Below, piece after piece: positions 32,684-39,807 of a stretch of 64,000 bases of DNA. The translations under genes were made by a program, and so were the position numbers. The stretch is taken from contig NZ_QDDJ01000006.1 in the NCBI RefSeq assembly GCF_003121625.1, positions 186,001-250,000 on the forward strand, written 5' to 3'. Position 1 is the stretch's first letter; every line of letters starts with the position of its first letter. Origin of the DNA: Ornithinimicrobium cavernae (GTDB lineage Bacteria > Actinomycetota > Actinomycetes > Actinomycetales > Dermatophilaceae). The notes beneath the pieces were generated by a model that was not told the origin of the DNA, searched no databases, and saw only the letters and a program-made list of their open reading frames with translations.

Positions 32684-34018
32684 TCACTGGAGGCCGAGGC
32701 CGCCCACGTGGCGGACGACGTTCTTGTTGCCGGTGTGCTTGATTGTCCACTGGTCGACGAGCAGCCCGGTCGAGTCCTTGGCGGTGTAGGTGAGCGTGTC
32801 CCCCTCCACGTCGACCAGCTGGTAGGTCGAGCGCGAGTGGAAGGCAGTCTTGATCTCGGCCCCGTTCTCGACCCAGTCGGAGTAGTCCAGCGGGTACTGC
32901 CGGATCGAGGAGGACGAGGTCACGTAGACCGGCCCGGACTCGTGTGTGGCGTCGCTCGCGTCGCGCTGTCCGGAGACGTAGGCGTGGTCGTGGCCCTGCA
33001 GGACGAGGTCGACGCCGTGCTCCTCGAAGACCGGCTCGAGGGTGGCGCGCAGCTCGGGGTTGGCGCGGTCGGGCGAGGAGGAGTACACCGGGTAGTGCAT
33101 GTTGATGATCGTGAACTCGCGAGGGTTGTCGGTCAGCACCTCGTCCAGCCAGGTGGCCTGCGCGTCGAGCCAGCGCTGCTCGTCCGCCTTGTCGAGCGGG
33201 ATGCGGTAGTAGGTGTTGAGGGTGACGACGCGGACGTCGTCGATGTCGGTGTAGTAGACGGTCTCCGCGAAGTGCGGGAAGTCGTCCGGGCCGTTGTCCG
33301 GCAGGTCGAACTGTGCCTGGAACTGCGGGCTGAGCTCGCCCGAGTCGGTCGAGCGGTGCTCGTGGTTGCCGACGGCGGGGACCCACTGCATCTGCTGCGG
33401 GACGGTGCCGGCGGCGCTGAACAGCTGGTGCCACTGGTCCTCGTTGTTCCACGTGTTGACGTGGTCGCCGACGGTGATCATCGCGCGGGCGTCCGGCCGG
33501 TCCTGCACCGCGGCCGCGGCCACCCGCGTCCACTGGTCGCTGATGCCGGTCTGGATGTCGCCCATCGCGATGAGGGAGGTCCGCTCGGCGTCGGGGTCAG
33601 AGGTCGTGAACGGCATCCACGGGGACCAGGTGGTCCCGTCGCTGACCCGGTACAGGTAGGTGGTGCCGGGCGTCAGCCCGGTGAACGTGGCGGAGTGGAA
33701 GGACTGCTCGTAGCCGGCCGACGTGGTCTGCGTCTGGGTCTCGTCGGCGCTGACCACGCTCTTCCTGAAGCCCCACGGGTTGGCGGTGTCGGGGGAGAGC
33801 TCGGCCTTCGGCGCCTCCACCCCGGCTGCTGTGCGCCACGTGACGGTCTGGCTCGTGGCGTTGTCGGTGGTCGGGTTGAGGGTGATCCGGTCAGGGTTCG
33901 CCACGGGCGCGGAGCGCGCCTCGCTGGCGGGAGCCGGAGCGGTGGAGAACGAGGCGGCCACCACGAGCGCGGCGGTCAGGGCGGTCGGGGTGAGGACCCG
34001 AACCAGGGTGGACGGCAT
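32684..34018 (-). CDS. Secreted purple acid phosphatase-like metallophosphoesterase
   Basis: A 444-residue exported protein: signal peptide (TPTALTAALVVAASFSTAPAPA), an N-terminal fibronectin-like domain (DRITLNPTTDNATSQTVTW, GLTPGTTYLYRVSDG), then the calcineurin-type phosphoesterase domain. Metal motifs are IAMGDIQTG (Asp), TVGDHVNTW (GD), AVGNHEHR (GNHE), NMHYPVY (His) and LQGHDHAY (GHDH). The second motif has His where PAPs usually have a hydrophobic residue and metal Tyr, so the metal set may differ. Probably releases phosphate from extracellular phosphomonoesters or diesters. It diverges from the phosphodiester glycosidase gene and seems to share its promoter type. Confidence 0.9.
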   Translation of the reverse strand: MPSTLVRVLTPTALTAALVVAASFSTAPAPASEARSAPVANPDRITLNPTTDNATSQTVTWRTAAGVEAPKAELSPDTANPWGFRKSVVSADETQTQTTSAGYEQSFHSATFTGLTPGTTYLYRVSDGTTWSPWMPFTTSDPDAERTSLIAMGDIQTGISDQWTRVAAAAVQDRPDARAMITVGDHVNTWNNEDQWHQLFSAAGTVPQQMQWVPAVGNHEHRSTDSGELSPQFQAQFDLPDNGPDDFPHFAETVYYTDIDDVRVVTLNTYYRIPLDKADEQRWLDAQATWLDEVLTDNPREFTIINMHYPVYSSSPDRANPELRATLEPVFEEHGVDLVLQGHDHAYVSGQRDASDATHESGPVYVTSSSSIRQYPLDYSDWVENGAEIKTAFHSRSTYQLVDVEGDTLTYTAKDSTGLLVDQWTIKHTGNKNVVRHVGGLGLQ

Positions 34019-34057
34019 GGCGGAACTCCTAGAGCGAAGAGTGGACCCCGAGACGCG

Positions 34058-34071
34058 TCGACGCTAGGAGC
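34058..34071 (-). promoter_or_regulatory. Promoter box of the phosphatase gene
   Basis: Read on the minus strand this is GCTCCTAGCGTCGA, containing a TAGCGT -10 element about 43 bases before the ATG. The same 14 bases occur at 34224-34237 for the divergent gene, and 12 of them at 47606-47619. Confidence 0.5.
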
Positions 34072-34223
34072 AGGGGGTGGCCGCCACGTGTGGTCCGCAC
34101 CAACGGGCGAGGGCCCCCGGGTGGCGACGCACTGAACGAGACCCGGCGAGACCCGGGACCGGTGAGGCGTTCGTCGGAGCGACGCCTCGCGTTCACCGCG
34201 AGATCGCCCAGGGGTGTGACGGC

Positions 34224-34237
34224 GCTCCTAGCGTCGA
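34224..34237 (+). promoter_or_regulatory. Promoter box of the phosphodiester glycosidase gene
   Basis: GCTCCTAGCGTCGA, an exact mirror image of the box at 34058-34071. TAGCGT at 34229-34234 fits an actinobacterial -10 (TANNNT) with a start point near 34241, about 30 bases before the ATG. Confidence 0.5.
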
Positions 34238-34271
34238 GCCGCCGAACCCCCCACCCCAGAGAGACAGGCAC

Positions 34272-35585
34272 ATGCGCTCACTCACCTCAGTCTCAGCCCG
34301 CCCCTCCTCCCGACGCCGGATCCTGGGCCTTGCCCTGGCAGGCGCGCTGTCCACCGGGGCGCTGGTCGCGGCCCCGGTCCTGTCGCCCACGGCGCCGGGG
34401 ACCTCCCCGGCCGCGGCCAGCGAGGCCTTCCCCGAGTCGGGTCTGGTCTCGGTGACCCAGACGGGCCAGGCGACGGTCGGCGCCGGGCTGGTCCACACGT
34501 CATACGACATCGTCACGGGGGCCGGAGCTGCCAGGGCGAACATGTTCACCGTCGACTTGGAGGTCGCCGAGGCCGGCATCATCACCGCGCCGTACGTCGC
34601 CAGCAGCCAGCGCCTGGACGACATGGCCGAGGCTGCCGGGACGATCGCCGCGATGAACGGCGACTTCTTCCAGATCAGCAACGAGGGGGCCCACGGCGAC
34701 ATCCCGGTCACCCAGTCGGCCTCCGGTGCCGAGGTCAGGGACGGCGAGATGCGCAAGACCGCGGTCCCGGTGGCGCAGCGGTACGGCGGGGGCATGCCCA
34801 AGGAGTACAACGACGGCAACCAGGTCGTCGGCCAGCTCCGCAACGGCACCGCCGTGGTCACCCGCGTCGAGATGCGCGGCTTCATCGCCACCGACACGCA
34901 CGGCAAGATCGACGTGGACGCGCTGAACCAGTACGGCATGGAGCGCGATCAGATCGGGGCGTATGACGGGTCCTGGGGGCGGGTGTCGCGCGAGCGGGCG
35001 GCGTGTGGCAGCGAGGACCGGCGTCGCGACCCCTGCACCGGTGACGTCACCGAGGTCATCGTCACCGACGGCGTGGTCACCTCGGTCTCCCCGACCATCG
35101 GGTCCGGTCAGCTGGGGAAGAACCAGATCGCCGTGATCGGCCGCGAGGCCGGTGCCGCGACCCTGGCCCAGCTGCAGGTCGGCGAGGGGGTGGGCAGCAA
35201 CTTCAAGCCCGTCTCTCCCGCCGGCAACCTCGACTGGGCGATCGCCGGCGGCATCCTGGTGCAGGACGGGGTCCTGGCCCCCAGCGCCGGGGGCTCGGCG
35301 GCGGCGCGCGTCTCGGCGGGGGTGTCGACCGACGGCACGACGCTGTTCCTCATCGCCGTCGACGGCGGTCAGCCGGAGAGCAGCGGCATCACCATCCGTG
35401 ACCTCGGCGACGTGACCCGGCACCTCGGCGCCGACGACGTGATGCTGCTCGACGGTGGCGGCTCCACCACCATGCTGGCCCGCGACTCCTACGACGCGGA
35501 CTTTGAGCTGCTGAGCAAGAGCCGTGTGGCTGGCATCGAGGTGCTGCGGTACATCCCCAACGGCATCGGCATCTGGACCGACTGA
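34272..35585 (+). CDS. Secreted phosphodiester glycosidase (NAGPA/DUF2233) family protein
   Basis: A 437-residue exported protein. The signal has twin arginines (SSRRRILGLALAGALSTGALVAAP), so Tat export is possible. The NAGPA domain shows AGTIAAMNGDFFQISNEG in the middle and FLIAVDGGQPESSGITIRDL with VMLLDGGGSTTM near the C-terminus, the catalytic and metal-binding Asp/Asn signatures. Relatives remove N-acetylglucosamine linked through a phosphodiester (mammalian uncovering enzyme, bacteriophage and B. subtilis YoeB/NagPA-type wall enzymes). The divergent phosphatase could then use the exposed phosphomonoester; this coupling is inference. ATG 34272 preceded by AGAGAGACA. Confidence 0.88.
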   Translation: MRSLTSVSARPSSRRRILGLALAGALSTGALVAAPVLSPTAPGTSPAAASEAFPESGLVSVTQTGQATVGAGLVHTSYDIVTGAGAARANMFTVDLEVAEAGIITAPYVASSQRLDDMAEAAGTIAAMNGDFFQISNEGAHGDIPVTQSASGAEVRDGEMRKTAVPVAQRYGGGMPKEYNDGNQVVGQLRNGTAVVTRVEMRGFIATDTHGKIDVDALNQYGMERDQIGAYDGSWGRVSRERAACGSEDRRRDPCTGDVTEVIVTDGVVTSVSPTIGSGQLGKNQIAVIGREAGAATLAQLQVGEGVGSNFKPVSPAGNLDWAIAGGILVQDGVLAPSAGGSAAARVSAGVSTDGTTLFLIAVDGGQPESSGITIRDLGDVTRHLGADDVMLLDGGGSTTMLARDSYDADFELLSKSRVAGIEVLRYIPNGIGIWTD

Positions 35586-35652
35586 GCCGCTCCGAGCGCG
35601 ATGAGTTGCCGGTGGTCAGCGGGTCTGTCCTGATACCCACCGAGGAGGCCTC

Positions 35653-36180
35653 ATGACACGCCGGCAGCTCATCGACGAGCACAACCTGGACACGCTCTAC
35701 GGCGGAGGGCCGTTGACGTGGGAGACCGCGCGGACTGCGGTCGGAGAGGCCCTGCCGAAGGCGGAGACCGCAGTGTTCCTAGGAACGGTCCGCCCGGACG
35801 GACGACCGCACTCGGCCGGCGTCGGGGCGCTGTGGCTGGAGGAGGACCTGTATGTCGTCACCGGCCCGGACACCCGCAAGTCCCGAAACCTCGCGGAGAA
35901 CCCCCACTGCACGCTGTCGGTCCGGACCGCGGTCGGGGACATCATCTTCGAGGGCACGGCCTCCCGCGTGACCGACGCGCAGACCCTGGAGGCCGTGGCG
36001 GCGGCCTACCGGGAGGGCGGGTGGCCCGTGCACGTCGAGGGTGAGGCGTTCGCCGCGGCGTACAGCGCACAGAGTGCCGGGCCGCCGCCCTGGTTTCTTC
36101 ACCGCCTCCACTACACGCGGGCGTTCGGTGTCGCCTCACGGGAGCCGTTCGGAGCGACCCGCTGGACCTTCGCGGACTGA
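35653..36180 (+). CDS. Pyridoxamine 5'-phosphate oxidase-fold protein
   Basis: A 175-residue protein with the split beta-barrel flavin-binding fold: FLGTVRPDGRPHSAGVGALWLEEDLYVVTGPDTRKSRNLAENPHC is typical of this superfamily (general stress protein 26/PNPOx-like). It may bind FMN, F420 or heme. The C-terminal part has a PPPWFLHRLHYTRAFGV segment resembling that of F420-dependent members. Good ribosome binding site GAGGAGG eight bases before ATG. Function not assignable beyond the fold. Confidence 0.85.
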   Translation: MTRRQLIDEHNLDTLYGGGPLTWETARTAVGEALPKAETAVFLGTVRPDGRPHSAGVGALWLEEDLYVVTGPDTRKSRNLAENPHCTLSVRTAVGDIIFEGTASRVTDAQTLEAVAAAYREGGWPVHVEGEAFAAAYSAQSAGPPPWFLHRLHYTRAFGVASREPFGATRWTFAD

Positions 36181-36272
36181 CCGGGGGCGGTGGAACGCCC
36201 GGATGTGGCGCAGCGCCTTGCCCTGAGCCGACCTCCCCAGGAGGGGCGGTGGCAGGCGGAGCGGGCGAGCGG

Positions 36273-36278
36273 CATACT
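36273..36278 (+). promoter_or_regulatory. Probable leaderless -10 element of the aminotransferase gene
   Basis: CATACT ends six bases before the ATG at 36285. No purine-rich site precedes the ATG. Confidence 0.4.
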
Positions 36279-36284
36279 CGGGTC

Positions 36285-37628
36285 ATGTCCCTGAGCACTG
36301 AGCAGACCGAGACCCCCCAGACGCCGGACGCGGACCGCGCGACGCGGATCAAGGCGATGAGCCGCAAGCACGTCTTCACGTCCTGGTCGGCGCAGGGCAA
36401 GCTGGACCAGCTCCCGCTCGCCGGTGGCGAGGGAGCCCACTTCTGGGACTACGAGGGCAACCGCTACCTGGACCTGACCTCGCAGCTGGTCAACGTCAAC
36501 ATCGGCTACCAGCACCCCCGGCTGGTCGCGGCGATCCAGGAGGCGGCGGGCCGGCTGAGCACGATCGGGCCGGGTTTCGACAGCGAGTCCCGCGCCGAGG
36601 CCGCACGGCTCATCGCCGAGCGCGCACCGGAGGGCATGAACAAGGTCTTCTTCACCAACTCCGGTGCCGAGGCGGTCGAGAACGCGCTCCGCCTGGCCCG
36701 CCAGCACACCGGGCGGCACAAGATCCTGGCTGCCTACCGCAGCTACCACGGCGCCACCGGCGGGGCGATCACCCTGACCGGTGAGGCCCGCCGGCACGGC
36801 TCGGAGCCCGGCATCCCGGGTGTCGTGCACTTCTGGGGGCCCTACCTCTACCGCTCGGAGTTCCACTCCAGCACCGAGGAGGAGGAGTGCGAGCGCGCCC
36901 TGGCGCACCTGCGGCAGACCATCACCTTCGAGGGGCCGCAGCACGTCGCCGCCATCATTCTCGAGCCCGTCGTCGGGTCCAACGGGATCCTGGTGCCCCC
37001 GCCCGGCTACCTCGAGGGCGTGCGCGCGCTCTGTGACGAGCACGGCATCGTGATGATCGCCGACGAGGTCATGGCCGGCTTCGCCCGCGCCGGGCAGTGG
37101 TTTGCCTTCCAGAACTGGGAGGTCACCCCCGACCTCATCACCTTCGCCAAGGGCGTCAACTCCGGTTACATCCCGCTCGGGGGCGTCGTGCTCTCCGACG
37201 AGATCGCCGCGACCTTCGACGACCGGCCCTACCCGGGCGGTCTCACCTACTCCGGCCACGCGTTGGCCTGCGCCTCCGCGGTCGCGTCCATCACGATCAT
37301 GGAGGACGAGGGCATCCTGCAGCACGTCCGCGACCTGGACGAGCAGGTGCTGCGCCCCGGCCTCACCGCCCTCACCGAGCACCAGGTCGTCGGCGAGGTC
37401 CGCGGGATCGGTGCCTTCTGGGCTGTCGAACTGGTCGCCGACCGCGACACACGGCAGCCGGCGGACGCGGCCGTCATGGCGCGGGTCGCGGCCGCCTGCA
37501 AGGAGCAGGGGGTCTGGCCGTTGGTCATGGGCAACCGGGTGCACGTCGTGCCTCCGTGCGTGATCACCCAGGACGAGGCGCGTCGGGCGATCGACGTGCT
37601 CGGGAGCGTGCTTGCATCGGCCACCTAG
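36285..37628 (+). CDS. Class III PLP-dependent aminotransferase
   Basis: A 447-residue omega-aminotransferase-family enzyme. PLP signatures: FFTNSGAEAVENALRLARQ (phosphate loop), YRSYHGATGGA, IILEPVVGSNGILVPPPGYL, MIADEVMAGFARAGQWFAF (Asp to the PLP nitrogen) and LITFAKGVNSGYIPLGGVVL with the Schiff-base Lys. The pattern resembles taurine- or beta-alanine-pyruvate aminotransferases. The stop is 8 nt before the cutA start. No other amine-catabolism gene is adjacent, so the substrate stays open. Confidence 0.9.
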   Translation: MSLSTEQTETPQTPDADRATRIKAMSRKHVFTSWSAQGKLDQLPLAGGEGAHFWDYEGNRYLDLTSQLVNVNIGYQHPRLVAAIQEAAGRLSTIGPGFDSESRAEAARLIAERAPEGMNKVFFTNSGAEAVENALRLARQHTGRHKILAAYRSYHGATGGAITLTGEARRHGSEPGIPGVVHFWGPYLYRSEFHSSTEEEECERALAHLRQTITFEGPQHVAAIILEPVVGSNGILVPPPGYLEGVRALCDEHGIVMIADEVMAGFARAGQWFAFQNWEVTPDLITFAKGVNSGYIPLGGVVLSDEIAATFDDRPYPGGLTYSGHALACASAVASITIMEDEGILQHVRDLDEQVLRPGLTALTEHQVVGEVRGIGAFWAVELVADRDTRQPADAAVMARVAAACKEQGVWPLVMGNRVHVVPPCVITQDEARRAIDVLGSVLASAT

Positions 37629-37636
37629 GAGGCAGC

Positions 37637-38002
37637 ATGACGGAACTGACCCCGGTGCAGCGCGTGCCCGGGACGAGCCGGCTGATCGAGGTCCGCGTCA
37701 GCACGCCTGACGCGGACACGGCCCAGGCCATCGCCACGCAGCTCGTCGACCGGCACCTGGCCGCGTGCGTGCAGATCCTGGGCCCGATCACCTCCGTCTA
37801 CTCCTGGAAGCGCGAGACCCACCAGGCGCTGGAGTGGCTGCTGCTGGCCAAGACGACTGCCGAGCGGTTCGACGCGGTGTCCGAGCTGGTCACCTCCCGC
37901 CACCCCTACGAGGTGCCGGAGGTCGTTGCCGTGACGGTGCGGCACTCGCTGGACTCCTATGGTGCGTGGGTGCGGGATGTCGTGCACGACGGGGACGACT
38001 GA
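37637..38002 (+). CDS. cutA: CutA1-type divalent cation tolerance protein
   Basis: A 121-residue CutA1 trimeric protein: VSTPDADTAQAIATQLVDRHLAACVQILGPITSVYSWK and the C-terminal SRHPYEVPEVVAVTV, which are near-diagnostic (ACVxxxxxxxSxYxWxG and HPYExPE). Associated with copper and other metal tolerance; the molecular role is unsettled. AGGAGG stands nine bases before the ATG. The upstream open frame overlaps the aminotransferase and is a shadow. Confidence 0.93.
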   Translation: MTELTPVQRVPGTSRLIEVRVSTPDADTAQAIATQLVDRHLAACVQILGPITSVYSWKRETHQALEWLLLAKTTAERFDAVSELVTSRHPYEVPEVVAVTVRHSLDSYGAWVRDVVHDGDD

Positions 38003-38062
38003 GCCGTATGCCGTGGGGCCGGCCTCCGCGCGTCGGTGTCGGTCGGTCTGTGCGGAGCGGTG

Positions 38063-38638
38063 TCAGGTCTCGTCGCCTACAGCCCTGTGGTTGAAGGGCC
38101 ACCGCGGTCCGCCGTCCTCGCCGAGGGTGGGCGCCTTGCCGTACCGCGTGCCCGGTGGCGGGGTGAACCCCTGAGCACTCCACCGCGGCCTCGGTCCGCG
38201 ACCGCGGTTGCCGAGGACCTCGTGGTACTCCCACCAGGTCGGGCCCCACGGAGTCTCCTTGACCTTGCGGTTGGCCGGGAACCGCCCGCCGGCCCGGGTG
38301 CGCGCTGCGACGTCGGTCCGGTCCCACCACGCTCTCGGGCCGCCGGCGGAGACGGGCTGGACCACCAGCTCGTAGCCGGTCCCTTCCAGGAGAGTCACGA
38401 TCGCCTCGAGGCGCATCCCGCTGGCGTCCACCTCGGCACGGGCCAGCCTGTCCCGGCTCAGACCACGGTCGGCGGCATAGGCGCGTTGGCTCTGTTCGCG
38501 GCGGCGGCGATCGGCGCGGAGGGCAAGACCCACCTGGTGGTGAACGGGGGGTGTCGGCAGCGCGGCCGGGTCCGTGCGGACCCTGCCCTGCCTGCGGACC
38601 CGACGAGCCGTGGGCCCAAGTGACTGGCGATCGTCCAT
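38063..38638 (-). CDS. HTH (XRE-like) domain protein
   Basis: A 191-residue basic protein. The central part (GLALRADRRRREQSQRAYAADRGLSRDRLARAEVDASGMRLE region, residues 36-80) has a helix-turn-helix of XRE type followed by EAIVTLLEGTGYELVV, a pattern seen in antitoxin-like and solitary DNA-binding proteins. The C-terminal half is rich in Trp, Pro and Gly (WWDRTDVAARTRAGGRFP, WGPTWWEYHEVLGNR) and has no recognised domain. It converges with cutA. No toxin-like partner is seen nearby. The start codon is uncertain, with no clear ribosome binding site at 38638. Confidence 0.65.
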   Translation of the reverse strand: MDDRQSLGPTARRVRRQGRVRTDPAALPTPPVHHQVGLALRADRRRREQSQRAYAADRGLSRDRLARAEVDASGMRLEAIVTLLEGTGYELVVQPVSAGGPRAWWDRTDVAARTRAGGRFPANRKVKETPWGPTWWEYHEVLGNRGRGPRPRWSAQGFTPPPGTRYGKAPTLGEDGGPRWPFNHRAVGDET

Positions 38639-38780
38639 CCCGTCATGGTGGAGGGGCAGAGCAGTCTCCGATAGACGCTTGATTCCCGATGTGGGTGAGT
38701 CGCTGCCGTGGGTCGGCCCTGTGAATCACTGTCCAGCCGTGCCTGGCGGCCCCATCCATGTCCACCCGCCGGGGACGTGA

Positions 38781-38960
38781 CATCGGTGGTCCGTCATGCA
38801 CCAGCCGACTCATTGGTGGTCCGTGGTGCACCGGTCGACACATTGGAGGTGTGTGGTGGACCAGTTGACTCATTGGTGGTCCGTGGTGCACCAGTTGACT
38901 CATTGGTGGTCCGTGGTGCACCAGTTGACTCATTGGGGCGTCGTGGCGTGCCGGTGTCAC
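38781..38960. repeat. Six tandem copies of a 30-bp repeat
   Basis: Exact 30-bp period. The unit, split for length, is CATTGGTGGTCCGTG then GTGCACCAGTTGACT. Copies start at 38781, 38811, 38841, 38871, 38901 and 38931; the fourth and fifth are identical, the outer ones diverge, as in a slipping minisatellite. As 30 is a multiple of 3, frames on both strands stay open through it (for instance MSQLVHHGPP repeated on the minus strand), but no start site or flanking gene supports translation. It lies in a gene-free gap (38639-39044) before the tRNA-Gly gene. Confidence 0.9.
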
Positions 38961-39044
38961 GTCCCCGGGAACGGGCTGCGGCTGCGCTGTGACAGGCCGA
39001 GCGTGCTGGGGGGGAGGGGCAGCACACCCGTGGTGTGGCGGTGG

Positions 39045-39115
39045 AGCGGGCGACGAGAATCGAACTCGCGTATTCAGCTTGGGAAGCTGATGTTCTACCA
39101 TTGAACTACGCCCGC
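39045..39115 (-). tRNA. tRNA-Gly (anticodon TCC)
   Basis: On the minus strand a 71-nt cloverleaf: acceptor GCGGGCG/CGCCCGC, D-arm TAGTTCAATGGTAGAA, anticodon loop CTTCCCA inside the stem CAGCTTCCCAAGCTG giving TCC, and T-arm GCGAGTTCGATTCTCG. No CCA is encoded. It reads glycine codon GGA and lies 91 bases before dcd on the other strand. Confidence 0.95.
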
Positions 39116-39194
39116 AGGGTGCCTCACATGAGGCTCCGGAGAGTGTAACCGAACTCTGCAGCAGGCACGGAACCCACCACGCACCTGCACCGGT

Positions 39195-39200
39195 TAGCCT
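39195..39200 (+). promoter_or_regulatory. Leaderless -10 element of dcd
   Basis: TAGCCT ends six bases before the GTG start at 39207. With no ribosome binding site, the transcript should start at the GTG. Confidence 0.6.
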
Positions 39201-39206
39201 GTCTGC

Positions 39207-39782
39207 GTGCTGCTCTCCGACCGCGACATCCTCGCCCAGATCGACGCCGGCCGCGTCCGGCTCGACCCGTGGGACCCGACCATGGTCCAGCCCTCCAGCA
39301 TCGACGTGCGCATGGACCGCTACTTCCGGCTGTTCGACAACCACAAGTACCCGGTCATCGACCCGGCGCAGGACCAGCCCGACCTGACCCGCCTCGTGGA
39401 GGTCGCCGAGGGCGAGTCGTTCGTGCTGCACCCCGGTGAGTTCGTCCTCGGCTCGACCTACGAGGAGATCACGCTCCCGGTCGACGTCGCGGCACGCGTG
39501 GAGGGCAAGTCCTCCCTGGGACGCCTCGGGCTGCTCACCCACGCGACGGCCGGTTTCGTGGACCCCGGCTTCACCGGGCACGTGACCCTCGAGCTGTCCA
39601 ACGTGGCGACGCTCCCGATCGTGCTGCACCCCGGCATGAAGATCGGCCAGCTCTGCTTCTTCCAGCTCTCCAGCGACTCCGAGCACCCGTACGGCTCGGA
39701 CGCCCGAGCCTCGCACTACCAGGGCCAGCGTGGCCCGACCGCGAGCCGCTCCTTCCAGAACTTCCACCGCACCCAGGTCTGA
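39207..39782 (+). CDS. dcd: Bifunctional dCTP deaminase/dUTP diphosphatase
   Basis: A 191-residue trimeric enzyme converting dCTP to dUMP, as usual in actinobacteria. Family landmarks: [89 protein letters not shown] (active-site Ser, Arg and Glu) and QLCFFQLSS. The GTG start appears leaderless. Upstream lies tRNA-Gly on the opposite strand, a neighbourhood I recall from other actinobacteria as well. Role: thymidylate precursor supply. Confidence 0.97.
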   Translation: MLLSDRDILAQIDAGRVRLDPWDPTMVQPSSIDVRMDRYFRLFDNHKYPVIDPAQDQPDLTRLVEVAEGESFVLHPGEFVLGSTYEEITLPVDVAARVEGKSSLGRLGLLTHATAGFVDPGFTGHVTLELSNVATLPIVLHPGMKIGQLCFFQLSSDSEHPYGSDARASHYQGQRGPTASRSFQNFHRTQV

Positions 39783-39807
39783 CCAGACCGTGAACCCAGG
39801 GGGGACC

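Noticed and set aside
36111-37544. Long minus-strand frame opposite the aminotransferase
   Set aside because: It is the antisense of a clearly conserved gene in very GC-rich DNA; its translation has no family motif.
38781-38960. CRISPR array
   Set aside because: The 30-bp units are contiguous without spacers and no cas gene is present; it is a tandem repeat.
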